Below are positions 50,141 through 59,006 of a stretch of 64,000 bases of DNA, piece by piece. The translations under genes were made by a program, and so were the position numbers. Below the pieces are notes generated by a model. The model worked only from the letters and a program-made list of their open reading frames with translations. It had not been told where the DNA came from and made no database searches. Each line of letters begins with the position of its first letter. Positions within the stretch are counted from its first letter, which is position 1. This DNA is from Rhodocyclus purpureus (GTDB lineage: Bacteria; Pseudomonadota; Gammaproteobacteria; Burkholderiales; Rhodocyclaceae): contig NZ_NHRX01000032.1 in assembly GCF_016653115.1 (NCBI RefSeq), positions 45,878 through 109,877 of the forward strand, written 5' to 3'.

Positions 50141-52330
50141 TCAGCTCGCGGAAAAAGAGTTTGAGGGGGATGCATCGTCAGCTGCCGCGTCGGGATCCGC
50201 TGCAACGGCGGCGGACGCCGCCGTCGGCGCCAGCGGCAGGCGGATGCAGACTTCGGCGCCACACGGCTGGCGGTTGCCGAGGATGATCTGGCCGTGGTGC
50301 TCGTCGACGATCTTCTTGACGATCGCCAGGCCCAGGCCGGTGCCGCGCGCCTTGGTGGTGACATAGGGCTCGAAGGCGCGCCCGAGGATCTCGGCGGGAA
50401 AGCCGGGACCGCTGTCGGCGACATAGAGTTCGGCCAGCCCGTCGACCAGACGCGTGCCGATCGCGATCACGGGCTCGGGCAGCGCTTCCTGCGCGTCCTC
50501 GGCGTTGCGCAGGAGGTTGTGGATGATCTGGCGCAACTGCGTCGCGTCGCCGGCCACCGGCGGCAGGCCGGCGGCGAGCGCGACGTCGATACGCGCGTGC
50601 GAGGTCTCGTAGAGGCCGAGCACCTCGCCGACCAGCGCGTTGAGGTCGACCGCGGCGAATTCCGGCGCCGGCATGCGCGCGTAATCGCGGAAGTCATCGA
50701 CCATGCGCTTCATCGCCTGCACCTGATTGACGATCGTCTGCGTCGCGCGCGCCAGGGCCTCGGCGTCGGCGCCATGCACGCGACCGGCGAGCTTCATCTG
50801 CAGGCGCTCGGCCGAGAGCTGGATCGGCGTCAGCGGATTCTTGATCTCGTGCGCGAGACGGCGCGCCACTTCGCCCCAGGCGGCGCTGCGCTGGGCGGCG
50901 ATCAGCCGGGTGATGTCGTCGAAGACGGCGACGTAGCCGCCGCCGCTCGCCACGGGCAGGCCGGTGCCGCGCAGGAGCAGCACCTGCGGCTGGCCGCCGG
51001 GACGTTCGAGTTCGATCTGCGTCTGCCATTGCAGGTCGCCGTGCTCGACGAAGGCATCGCGCAGTGCAGTGCCGAGCGCCTGTTGACGCGGCCAGGCCTC
51101 GACGGTCTCGCCGTGCATGCCATCAAACTCGTCGCCGAGGATCGAGCGAGCACCGCGGTTGGCACTGCGCAGCACGAAGCCCGCGTCGAAGACAAGCACC
51201 CCGGCCGAGAGGTTGGCGAGGATCAGCTCGAGGTAGGAACGCGCCGCTTCGACCGCGGCGCGGTGGCGGTCGGTCTCGCGCCGGGCCTCGTCGAGCTGCC
51301 GCGTCATGCGGTTGAACGACTGCGTCAGCACGCCGAGTTCGTCGCGGCTGTAGATCGCCTGGCGCGGCGTGAAGTCACCGGCGGCGACTGCCTGGGTGCC
51401 TTCGGCGAGGATCGACAGCGGCGCCGACAGCCAGCGCGCGAGGACGAAGGCCAGCGCGAAGGCGCCGAACAAGGCGAGCAGGACGGTCAGCGTCAGGGTC
51501 ATCGCGTAGATCCGCGTCAGGCCCTCGCGACCGAGCGAAAGCTCCTGATAGTCGCGATACACCGCCTGCACGCTCTCGGCGTTGCGTACCAGCGCCGCCG
51601 GCGCCTCCTGGGTCAGTTGCAGGATGCGCGCCTCATCGCCGAGACCGCGACCATGCACCGGCAGCAGCACGCGCAACTGCAAATCCTGTCCGGCATCGCC
51701 CTCGACCAGCCCATGCCCCGACGCGACCCGCGCCTGGCGCAGTTGTGCCGGCGTCGGCAACGGCGGTCGCACCGTGGCGAGGTCGCCGCTCGAACTGGCG
51801 AGCAACTCGCCGGCCGACGAGAAGAGCGCTGCGGTCTGCACGCCGGCGCTCTCGCGCAGGCGGTTGAGCATCGCCGGGCGACTGACGTCGGGCTGATCGC
51901 CGAGTTCGAGCGCCATCGAACGCCCCTTGTCGGTGAGATCGACGAGCAGCGAATCGAGCGCGCTACGGCCGAGGTCGAGCCCCGATTCGAGCGCCTTTTC
52001 GACGCGGACGTCGAACCAGGTCTCGATGCTCTTGGTCAGGAACTGGACCGAAACCGCGTACACGAGCACGCCGGGGACCACCGCCATCATGCCGAAGAGC
52101 AGCATCAGGCGCAGTTTCAGCCGCGAGCCGAACACCTTGGCGCGGTGCTCGCGCCACAGCGCGTGCAACTGCCAGCCGACCAGTCCGAGCAGCGCCAGCG
52201 CGACCAGCGCGTTGAGCGCGAGCAACCACGCATAGTGGCGGGCGAACAGCGCCGTATTGGCGCTCGCCGAAGCGAGCAGGAAGAGCAGGATGCCGCCGAA
52301 GGCGGCAGCGACGATGATGAAATATTTCAT
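50141..52330 (-). CDS. ntrY: NtrY-like sensor histidine kinase
   Basis: The 729-residue membrane kinase has two N-terminal helices (about 5-60) and a third near 80-100. A periplasmic region follows, then a fourth helix (TLTVLLALFGAFALAFVLA), a HAMP domain (RWLSAPLSILAEGTQAVAAG) and a PAS-like domain. The histidine kinase core has the H-box RRLAHEIKNPLTPIQLSAER, N-box LLRNAEDAQEA, G1 VADSGPGFP and G2 GTGLGLAIVKKIV. This order is that of NtrY. The partner regulator follows after 2 bases. Confidence 0.93.
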   Translation of the reverse strand: MKYFIIVAAAFGGILLFLLASASANTALFARHYAWLLALNALVALALLGLVGWQLHALWREHRAKVFGSRLKLRLMLLFGMMAVVPGVLVYAVSVQFLTKSIETWFDVRVEKALESGLDLGRSALDSLLVDLTDKGRSMALELGDQPDVSRPAMLNRLRESAGVQTAALFSSAGELLASSSGDLATVRPPLPTPAQLRQARVASGHGLVEGDAGQDLQLRVLLPVHGRGLGDEARILQLTQEAPAALVRNAESVQAVYRDYQELSLGREGLTRIYAMTLTLTVLLALFGAFALAFVLARWLSAPLSILAEGTQAVAAGDFTPRQAIYSRDELGVLTQSFNRMTRQLDEARRETDRHRAAVEAARSYLELILANLSAGVLVFDAGFVLRSANRGARSILGDEFDGMHGETVEAWPRQQALGTALRDAFVEHGDLQWQTQIELERPGGQPQVLLLRGTGLPVASGGGYVAVFDDITRLIAAQRSAAWGEVARRLAHEIKNPLTPIQLSAERLQMKLAGRVHGADAEALARATQTIVNQVQAMKRMVDDFRDYARMPAPEFAAVDLNALVGEVLGLYETSHARIDVALAAGLPPVAGDATQLRQIIHNLLRNAEDAQEALPEPVIAIGTRLVDGLAELYVADSGPGFPAEILGRAFEPYVTTKARGTGLGLAIVKKIVDEHHGQIILGNRQPCGAEVCIRLPLAPTAASAAVAADPDAAADDASPSNSFSAS

Positions 52331-52332
52331 CG

Positions 52333-52974
52333 CTATCTCGGCTCGCCGGCCACACGCAGGTCGGCGAGCCCCGCGCCCGAGAGGCCCGAGCCGAAGCCGG
52401 CGCCCCGCGGGTCGACGGCACGGACTTCGCTCGGCAGGAAGTTCCAGCGCGTCCAGTCGGAGGCGAGGCTCCAGTCACGGTTGGAGAGCGCGCTGACCTG
52501 GAAGGTCTTCGCCATCTGCGACAGGTCCAGACGCATGCGCAGCGCGGCCTGGTAGCTTTCGTCGTTGCGTACGGCCCCCTTGTCGAGCACCTGCCAGTTG
52601 CGCATGCGGGAAAAGGTGCGCAGGGCTTCCTCGAGCGTCGCGAAGTTCTGGTGCAGCGGGCCGGTCGTCAGCCGGTACTGGCGCGTCAGCGCGTGGTAAT
52701 AGAGGCGAAAGGTCCGGCTGCGCGTCACCACCTTCTCGTCGAGCCAGTACCAGCGCGCGCGCGACAGCTCGAAGTCGACGACGAAGTAGAGGACGACGCC
52801 ACGATTCACCGCCTCCTCGAGGCGCGGGTTGAAGTCGAAGACGAAATCGGCCGAGACGGTGAAGCCCTCGTCGGAAGCCTGCAGTTGCGGATTCCTGACC
52901 TCGACCTCGGGCATCGCCGCCTCCACGGTCAGCGCCGTCAGCAGCAGGCAGGCAGCGAAGAGCGACCTGAGCAT
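52333..52974 (-). CDS. DUF4390 family exported protein
   Basis: The 213-residue product starts MLRSLFAACLLLTALTVEAA, a clear signal peptide. The mature region contains VLYFVVDFELSRARWYWLDE and RTFRLYYHALTRQYRLTTG, typical of DUF4390. The family is of unknown function, found almost always between rsmB and an ntrY-like kinase, as here (2 bases before ntrY), so a periplasmic link to the kinase is a reasonable guess. Longer upstream frames overlap rsmB and were rejected. Confidence 0.88.
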   Translation of the reverse strand: MLRSLFAACLLLTALTVEAAMPEVEVRNPQLQASDEGFTVSADFVFDFNPRLEEAVNRGVVLYFVVDFELSRARWYWLDEKVVTRSRTFRLYYHALTRQYRLTTGPLHQNFATLEEALRTFSRMRNWQVLDKGAVRNDESYQAALRMRLDLSQMAKTFQVSALSNRDWSLASDWTRWNFLPSEVRAVDPRGAGFGSGLSGAGLADLRVAGEPR

Positions 52975-53014
52975 GACGCCCACGCCCTGCGCCGCACAGG
53001 CGAGGGCAGGCCCG

Positions 53015-54526
53015 CTAAACAGTCTTGCGCAGCAGAGCATAGTAGAACCCGTCGTGTTCGGCCTGCGGCAGCAGTTGCTCCTCCTGCTCGCGCCGCGTGT
53101 CGGGGTGGCGATGCAGGAAGGCGTCGATCTGGCCCACGTTCTCCTCCGGGAAGACCGAGCAGGTCGCGTAAAGGAGCTTGCCGCCGTCGCGCAGCAGCGG
53201 CCAGACCGCGTCGAGGATCGCCGACTGCACCGAGAGCAGTGCACGCACGTCGGCGACCCGGCGCAGCCACTTGGCGTCGGGGTGGCGACGGACGACGCCG
53301 GAGGCGGAGCAGGGCGCGTCGACCAGGATCGCGTCGAAGGGACGCCCGTCCCACCAGCCCGTGCCGGCACGCACCGGCAGGCTGGCGTCGGCGACCCGCG
53401 TCTGCGCGGCGAGCCCCAGGCGTGCCAGCGTCGCATCGACGCGGCGCAGGCGCGTGGCGTCGACATCGAGCGCGAGCAGGTCGAGTTCGGCGCGTTCGAG
53501 CAGGTGCGCGCTCTTGCCGCCGGGGGCGGCGCAGACGTCGAGGACGCGCGCACCGGGGGCCGGATCGAGCAGCAGCGCCGCGCGCTGCGCGCCGGCATCC
53601 TGCACCGAGACACGCCCGTCGGCGAATCCCGGCAGCGCATCGACCGGCTGCGGACGCGCCAGCAACAGACCGTCTTCGCCGAGCGGGCTTGCGCTGATGC
53701 CGAGCCCGGCGAGCTCGGCGGCGTAGTCGGCGCGCGTGCCACGGCGACGATTGACGCGCAGGCACATCGGCGGCTGCCCGTTGCCGGCGGCGACGATCGC
53801 CTGCCAGGCGCCCGGATAGGCGCGCTGCAAGCGCTCCAGCCACCAGCGCGGGTGCTGGCTGGCGACTGCGGGATCGGCGGCCGCGGCGGCGAGCAAGGCC
53901 TCGCGCTGGCGCAGGAAGTTGCGCAGGACGCCATTGACCAGGCCGCGGAAGGCACCGCCGGCAACTTCGCCGGCAGCGACGACGGCCTGATCGACCACCG
54001 TGTGCGTCGCTTCCGGACGCGTCTCCAGGCGATGGAGCGCGACCAGCAGGAGCGCGCGCACCTCGACGGCCTTCAGCGGCGTCTGCAGCAGACGCCCGAG
54101 GATGAAATCGCCCCAGCCGTAGCGGCGCAGCGCACCGTAGGCCGCATCCTGAGCCGCCGGTCTCGCCACCGCCGGCGCCGTGGCCAGCCGCGCCAGGCCG
54201 GTGTCCAGACTGCGTCCCTCGAGTACGGCGGCGACCGCCTGCGCCGCGAGCAGCAGGCTCAGCGCGAGCGAGTCGGCGGGCAGGCCGGCACCGGGAAGCA
54301 CCCCTGCCTTGGCGGCGGCAGGGCGGCGCGCGGAAGCGCTGTCAGCGGCACCTGCCGCGCGCACCACACGCCGGCGCAACGGCGCCGCAGGCTTGCCAGG
54401 AGGAGTCGCAGCAGCGCTTGCCGGCGCGGCTTGGGCAGCGACCGGATCGGCGGACGAGGGCTTGCCGGCCGTCCGTGACGGCGACGACGGAGCAGCGGGA
54501 ACGCGAGGGCGGGAAGAAGAAGCCAA
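53015..54526 (-). CDS. rsmB: 16S rRNA (cytosine-967-C5)-methyltransferase RsmB
   Basis: RsmB methylates C967 of 16S rRNA with SAM. The 503-residue product has an N-terminal NusB-like RNA-binding domain (about 85-220: QDAAYGALRRYGWGDFILGR, VNGVLRNFLRQRE) and a Rossmann methyltransferase domain with DVCAAPGGKSAHLL. The DAPCSASGVVRRHPD motif holds the first cysteine, and YATCSVFPEEN the catalytic one. The first ~75 residues are a Pro/Ala-rich extension that most homologues (about 430 residues) lack, so the true start may be further in. Confidence 0.93.
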   Translation of the reverse strand: MASSSRPRVPAAPSSPSRTAGKPSSADPVAAQAAPASAAATPPGKPAAPLRRRVVRAAGAADSASARRPAAAKAGVLPGAGLPADSLALSLLLAAQAVAAVLEGRSLDTGLARLATAPAVARPAAQDAAYGALRRYGWGDFILGRLLQTPLKAVEVRALLLVALHRLETRPEATHTVVDQAVVAAGEVAGGAFRGLVNGVLRNFLRQREALLAAAAADPAVASQHPRWWLERLQRAYPGAWQAIVAAGNGQPPMCLRVNRRRGTRADYAAELAGLGISASPLGEDGLLLARPQPVDALPGFADGRVSVQDAGAQRAALLLDPAPGARVLDVCAAPGGKSAHLLERAELDLLALDVDATRLRRVDATLARLGLAAQTRVADASLPVRAGTGWWDGRPFDAILVDAPCSASGVVRRHPDAKWLRRVADVRALLSVQSAILDAVWPLLRDGGKLLYATCSVFPEENVGQIDAFLHRHPDTRREQEEQLLPQAEHDGFYYALLRKTV

Positions 54527-54641
54527 GGGCCTGTATTTCCGGGAAATGGAACAGATTTAGCGGGGATCGTGAAGTTTATCATGGCACCCGCTGCGCACCG
54601 TCGGCAGTCCATGCGGCCCTGGATCGGCGCATAATGGATTC

Positions 54642-55541
54642 ATGTCATCACCATCGCTCAAACGCTACGCCTGGCTGTCGATCGGTGCCGCCGTATCGAC
54701 GATAGTGCTGAAAACCGTCGCCTGGATGCTCACCGACTCGGTCGGGCTGCTTTCCGACGCGCTCGAATCGGGCGTCAACCTCGCCGGAGCGACCATGGCG
54801 CTGGCCATGCTCGGCGTCGCGGCGCAACCCGAGGACCGCGAGCACACCTACGGGCACGGCAAGGCCGAGTATTTCGCCAGCGGTTTCGAAGGTCTGCTCA
54901 TCCTGATCGCGGCTGTGGCGATCGCCTGGACCGCCATCGCGCGGCTGCTCGCGCCGCAGCCGCTGCAGCAACTCGACATCGGCCTCGTCGTCTCGGTCGG
55001 CGCCAGCCTGATCAACCTGGTGACGGCGCGCGTCCTGCTCGCCGCCGGCGCGCGTCACCGCTCGATCACACTCGAAGCCGACGCGCGTCACCTGATGACC
55101 GACGTGTGGACTTCGGTCGGCGTCATCGCCGGCGTCGGCGCAGTCGCGCTCACCGGCTGGCTCTGGCTCGATCCGGTGCTGGCGCTGCTGGTCGCCGCCA
55201 ACATCGTCTGGACCGGCGCGAACCTGCTGCGGCGTTCGGCCGACGGGCTGATGGACGTCTCGCTACCGCACGACGAACACGCCGCGCTCGACGCAGTCCT
55301 CGCCGCCTATCGCCATTCGGGAATCGAGTTCCACGCCCTGCGTACGCGCCAGGCAGGCGCGCGCAGCTTCGTCGAACTGCACGTGCTGGTTCCCGGCCAG
55401 TGGACCGTGCAGCAGGGACACGACCTGCTCGAACGCATCGAGAGCGACATCCGCACGGCACTGCCTTGCGTCACGGTCACCACTCACCTGGAGCCGCTCG
55501 ACGACCCGGCGGCACAGGACGACGTGTCGAGCAAGGAATGA
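54642..55541 (+). CDS. Cation diffusion facilitator (FieF/CzcD-type) efflux protein
   Basis: The 299-residue product has about six membrane helices and the CDF metal sites: [15 protein letters not shown] in helix 2, [12 protein letters not shown] after helix 3, and [14 protein letters not shown] in helix 5. A C-terminal cytoplasmic domain of about 90 residues ends in HLEP. It should export Zn2+, Fe2+ or similar ions in exchange for protons. Its stop overlaps the start of the following nuclease gene. It is divergent from rsmB, with a 115-base gap for both promoters. Confidence 0.92.
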   Translation: MSSPSLKRYAWLSIGAAVSTIVLKTVAWMLTDSVGLLSDALESGVNLAGATMALAMLGVAAQPEDREHTYGHGKAEYFASGFEGLLILIAAVAIAWTAIARLLAPQPLQQLDIGLVVSVGASLINLVTARVLLAAGARHRSITLEADARHLMTDVWTSVGVIAGVGAVALTGWLWLDPVLALLVAANIVWTGANLLRRSADGLMDVSLPHDEHAALDAVLAAYRHSGIEFHALRTRQAGARSFVELHVLVPGQWTVQQGHDLLERIESDIRTALPCVTVTTHLEPLDDPAAQDDVSSKE

Positions 55542-56479
55542 TGTCGAGGAAGGGCTGCAGCAGCTTCCGCTGGCGCCGCGGCCTCGGCGCACTGCTGCTC
55601 GCTTGCGGCCTGCTGGCGGCGCCCGCAGCACAGGCCTGGAACGCCGCCGGCCACCGCTTGAGCGCAATGATCGCCTGGGAGGCGCTCGACCCGGACACGC
55701 GCGCACAGGTCGCAGGGCTGCTGCGGCTGCATCCCGACCATCCACGCTGGATCGCCCATGCTCGTGGCGCCGACCCGGACCTCACCGCCTTCGTCGAAGC
55801 CTCGACCTGGCCCGACGACATTCGTGACGACCCGCGCTTCCACGAGGCCGACGAGGATCCGACACCGACGCTGCCCGGCTTTCCCGACATGGAACGTCAT
55901 CGCCAGTGGCACTACCTCAACCGCCCGCTGCACGGAGCGCTTTCCGCCCAGAAGGACGACGGCGAACTCGAACGGCAGCTTTCCCGGCTCACCAGGAACC
56001 TGCGCAGTGCCGACGCACAGCGCCGCGCCTGGGCGCTGCCCTGGCTGATCCATCTGGTCGGCGACGCACATCAGCCGCTGCACGTCGCCACGCGCATCGG
56101 CCCCGACGGCAAGCCCGACGCCGGCGGCAACGGACTCATCGTCGACAACCCCTTCCTGCCGAAGAAGCGTCTGGTCAGCCTGCATCGCTACTGGGACGAC
56201 CGCCCCGGACCGCCCTGGCTGCGCGGGGAGGCGCTGGGCATCGCGGCACGCGCGATCGTCGCCGCCAATCCGCCGCCGCCCCCTTCAGGCACCTTCGCCC
56301 GCTGGATCGACGAAAGCTTCGCCATCGCCGGCAGCGAGGCCTATCCGCCCGACGCGGAGGAAGGACTGCCACCGGTGATCAGCGCCGAGTTCGACGAGCG
56401 GGCCGGCAAGATCGCCGACCGCCGCATCGCCTGGTCAGGCTACCGCCTCGCCGAACTCCTGCAACGGACCTTGCATTAG
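55541..56479 (+). CDS. Secreted S1/P1-type zinc nuclease
   Basis: The 312-residue product carries a signal peptide ending AAPAAQA, so the mature protein would begin with W33. In S1/P1 nucleases the N-terminal Trp itself is a zinc ligand. Further ligand motifs are AAGHRLSAMIAW, the Asp in STWPDDIRDD, RQWHYLN and LVGDAHQPLHVATR. The enzyme would degrade single-stranded nucleic acid in the periplasm or outside, perhaps for phosphate scavenging. A second ATG three bases earlier is possible. Overlap with the CDF gene suggests one operon supplying and exporting metal, which is speculative. Confidence 0.9.
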   Translation: MSRKGCSSFRWRRGLGALLLACGLLAAPAAQAWNAAGHRLSAMIAWEALDPDTRAQVAGLLRLHPDHPRWIAHARGADPDLTAFVEASTWPDDIRDDPRFHEADEDPTPTLPGFPDMERHRQWHYLNRPLHGALSAQKDDGELERQLSRLTRNLRSADAQRRAWALPWLIHLVGDAHQPLHVATRIGPDGKPDAGGNGLIVDNPFLPKKRLVSLHRYWDDRPGPPWLRGEALGIAARAIVAANPPPPPSGTFARWIDESFAIAGSEAYPPDAEEGLPPVISAEFDERAGKIADRRIAWSGYRLAELLQRTLH

Positions 56480-56522
56480 CCGCTAAGCAATCCCGGTGCA
56501 TGGCGGTCAAAAGCCGCGCCGA

Positions 56523-56538
56523 TGTTTCACGTGAAACA
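56523..56538. promoter_or_regulatory. parS site 1 (ParB binding)
   Basis: TGTTTCACGTGAAACA, a perfect 16/16 match to the bacterial parS consensus. ParB spreads from such sites and, with ParA, segregates the origin region. Confidence 0.95.
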
Positions 56539-56585
56539 TGCGTCCCTTCCTGGCAACGGAATCACCGCGGTGGGAAAGCAACTCG

Positions 56586-56601
56586 TGTTTCACGTGAAAC
56601 A
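56586..56601. promoter_or_regulatory. parS site 2 (ParB binding)
   Basis: A perfect 16-base match to parS, 63 bases from site 1. Confidence 0.95.
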
Positions 56602-56612
56602 GGCGGGCGTTT

Positions 56613-56628
56613 TGTTTCACGTGAAACA
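56613..56628. promoter_or_regulatory. parS site 3 (ParB binding)
   Basis: A perfect 16-base match, only 27 bases from site 2. Confidence 0.95.
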
Positions 56629-56724
56629 AGCGTAGGGACGCGCCGGGCACCTTGGCACGGGATCGCTTGTGGGAGGGGCGCCACGGTGCGCCGGCACTCC
56701 GAAGACAGCCACCGGCTCGTCGTG

Positions 56725-56740
56725 CGTTTCACGTGAAACA
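56725..56740. promoter_or_regulatory. parS site 4 (ParB binding)
   Basis: A 15/16 match, with C in place of the first T; the 14-base palindromic core is perfect. Confidence 0.9.
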
Positions 56741-56840
56741 TTGCATGCGTCAGCCCGAAGGTCGGGGCAACATGAAACGTGGAACAATTTCGCGAAAGAT
56801 CGACCGACCTGATCTGCCGAAGCCGTCGCGATCAGCATCT

Positions 56841-56965
56841 CGTCATCGCGAGCCCGAAGGGTGTGGCGATCCAGTGCGCAGGGCTGCTGTCGGCTCGCCC
56901 GGGTTTGGCGAGACCGCGAAAGAACGAACTGGATTGCCACGGCGCTACGCGCCTCGCAATGACGG
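56841..56965. repeat. REP/BIME-like palindromic repeat, copy 2
   Basis: The left arm CGTCATCGCGAGCCCGAAGG...GGCGATCCAG and the right arm CTGGATTGCCACGGCGCTAC...CTCGCAATGACG match the two arms of 35549-35680 in opposite overall orientation. It lies in the 743-base gap between the S1/P1 nuclease gene and fmt, which otherwise holds parS sites and short repeats but no gene. Confidence 0.75.
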
Positions 56966-57089
56966 CAGTGAATGGCCATGCTCAGGGGTGGCACGACTCG
57001 CCATGACCGTTACCGTGAAACAGCAGCGTGGGCCGTTCTCGATTCGGGCCTTCCGGCCCTCCCACGACAGGCCAATGCAGCCTGAGCGT

Positions 57090-57117
57090 TTTTCGTGGGA
57101 GCGACGTCAGCCGCGAA
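57090..57117. repeat. Short dispersed repeat (GTGGGAG family)
   Basis: TTTTTCGTGGGAGCGACGTC followed by AGCCGCGAA is a diverged copy of the elements at 23701 and 35401-35428. A shortened related copy, GTGGGAGGGGCGCC, lies at about 56670. Confidence 0.55.
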
Positions 57118-57222
57118 AGAACACCTGTCATGGCATGGGGCTGCTGACGTCGCCATGAATGTTACCGGCGACACACCCGGTAGCGGCAGCGGAGCGCGAC
57201 GCGCTCGCGCTCCAGCCGCGCC

Positions 57223-58182
57223 TTACGCCGTCTTGGCCGCGTCCTGGGCGCCGAGCACGACGCCGGCTGCCAGCACGGTGCCGGCGAGGAACTGGGCAAC
57301 CGGCAGGCGCTTGCCGCCAGCCTTCTGCAATTCGAGCAGGCGCAGCGCGCCTTCGCCGCAGGCGACGACGATTCCGTCGCGGTCGGCGGCAAGGACGGTT
57401 CCGGGTTCGCCCTGCGCCGGCCCCGACGTCGAACCGGCGGCCAGCGGCGTCGCCCGCCAAACCTTAACCAGCGTTCCGCCGAGCGTGAAGGATGCGCCCG
57501 GTGCCGGGTTGAACGCGCGCACGCGGCGGTCGATCTCGATCGCCGGCAGGCTCCAGTCGATCGCCGCCTCGGCCTTGTCGATCTTGGCCGCGTAGGTGAC
57601 GCCCTCGGCGGGCTGCGTCTGCGCCGGCAAGGGCAGCGCGGCGATCGCCTCGACCACCAGGCGGCCGCCGAGTTCGGCGAGCCGATCGTGCAGCGTGCCG
57701 GTGGTGTCGTCGTCGCCGATGGGGATCGTCTGGCTGAGCAGCACCGGCCCGGTGTCGAGTCCGGCTTCCATCTGCATGATGGCGATCCCGGTCTCGGCGT
57801 CGCCGGCGAGCAGCGCACGGTGGATCGGCGCCGCACCACGCCAGCGCGGCAGCAGCGATGCGTGGATGTTGATGCAGCCGAAGCGCGGCATGTCGAGCAC
57901 CACCTGCGGCAGGATCAGCCCGTAGGCGGCGACGACCATCACCTCGGCGCCGACTGCGCGCACGCGTTCCTGCGCCTCGGCGTCCTTGAGCGTCGGCGGC
58001 TGGAAGACCTCGACCCCGGCCTCCAGGGCAACGACCTTGACCGGTGACGGCTTCAGCGCCATCCCGCGTCCGGAAGGACGGTCGGGCTGCGTCAGCACCA
58101 GCGCGACTTCGTGGCCGGCCGCGATCAGCGCACGCAGCGCAGTCGCCGCGAACTCGGGCGTTCCCGCGAAGATGATCTTCAT
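57223..58182 (-). CDS. fmt: Methionyl-tRNA formyltransferase
   Basis: Fmt formylates initiator Met-tRNA using 10-formyl-THF. The 319-residue product begins [20 protein letters not shown] and has the catalytic segment [20 protein letters not shown], with the conserved Asn, His and the basic loop. GLDTGPVLL and a C-terminal OB-type domain follow. Its ATG overlaps the def stop by four bases, the usual def-fmt coupling. rsmB, which often comes next, is separated here by the CDF/nuclease pair and the parS cluster. Confidence 0.97.
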   Translation of the reverse strand: MKIIFAGTPEFAATALRALIAAGHEVALVLTQPDRPSGRGMALKPSPVKVVALEAGVEVFQPPTLKDAEAQERVRAVGAEVMVVAAYGLILPQVVLDMPRFGCINIHASLLPRWRGAAPIHRALLAGDAETGIAIMQMEAGLDTGPVLLSQTIPIGDDDTTGTLHDRLAELGGRLVVEAIAALPLPAQTQPAEGVTYAAKIDKAEAAIDWSLPAIEIDRRVRAFNPAPGASFTLGGTLVKVWRATPLAAGSTSGPAQGEPGTVLAADRDGIVVACGEGALRLLELQKAGGKRLPVAQFLAGTVLAAGVVLGAQDAAKTA

Positions 58183-58691
58183 GCCGTGATCCGCGCGCGC
58201 TTCACGAACTTGGCGAGCTTGGCCTTGGCGCGGGTCTGCTTGAGCAGCGACAGGTTGTCGATGAAGACGTGTCCTTCGAGGTGCTCCATCTCGTGCTGCA
58301 CGCAGACGGCGAGCAGGCCCTCGGCGGCGAGCGTCTGCTCCTTGCCTTCGAGATCGAGATAGCGGACGACGACGCGCTGGGCACGCTCGACCTTGTCGTA
58401 AACGGTCGGGAGCGACAGGCAGCCTTCCTCGTAGGTCTGCACGCCTTCGCGCTCAAGGATCTCCGGGTTGATGAGAACGAGCAGCTGGTCCTTGGTCTCG
58501 CTGATGTCGATGACGACGAGGCGCACATGGACGTCGACCTGGGTCGCGGCGAGGCCGATCCCCGGCGCTTCGTACATGGTTTCGGCCATGTCGGCGACGA
58601 GACGACGCAGTGCGTCGTCGATCTTCTCGACCGGTTTGGCGATCGTCTTCAGCCGCGGATCGGGGTAACGGAGGATGGACAGGAGAGCCAT
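58179..58691 (-). CDS. def: Peptide deformylase
   Basis: Def removes the formyl group from nascent proteins. From ATG 58691 the product has 170 residues starting [18 protein letters not shown]. It contains the three motifs of active type 1 enzymes: [18 protein letters not shown] (metal Cys) and QHEMEHLEG (HExxH-type metal site). An in-frame start 14 codons upstream adds nothing conserved. It is coupled to fmt and divergent from dprA. Confidence 0.97.
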   Translation of the reverse strand: MALLSILRYPDPRLKTIAKPVEKIDDALRRLVADMAETMYEAPGIGLAATQVDVHVRLVVIDISETKDQLLVLINPEILEREGVQTYEEGCLSLPTVYDKVERAQRVVVRYLDLEGKEQTLAAEGLLAVCVQHEMEHLEGHVFIDNLSLLKQTRAKAKLAKFVKRARITA

Positions 58692-59006
58692 AGCTTGATC
58701 GGATAAGGAAGGTTGGGCACAATCATCGTGCATATTTCGGGCACATCCAAGTCATCGGACCGGTGACGGACGCACGGTCGGCGAGGGTGCGCAGGGGGCA
58801 GGCGAGGGCAGCGGCCGCGAGCGGGGACGCAGTCGTAGACCGCCGGGCAGCGGCCCGAGTTCAGCCACGCGCTGCCAGTATTCCCGGCAAGGACCCGGCC
58901 AGCGGCCGGCGGAGGATATCACGATGGACCGTTCTCTTTCCGCACGCCCGCGTCTTTCCACGCCGGCGCACCGCTCCCCGGCGAGCCGCTGCGCCTGCCG
59001 CGAAGC
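58692..59006. promoter_or_regulatory. Divergent intergenic region def/dprA
   Basis: These 315 bases separate the oppositely transcribed def and dprA genes and should hold both promoters. AT-richer patches lie at about 58696-58750. Reading frames through it give only Arg/Ala-rich peptides with no recognisable domain. In particular I see no LysM-domain gene, which often precedes dprA in this class. Confidence 0.5.

Noticed and set aside
56771..56786. A further parS-like sequence (ATGAAACGTGGAACA)
   Set aside because: Too many mismatches to the 16-base consensus; only the four better sites were listed.
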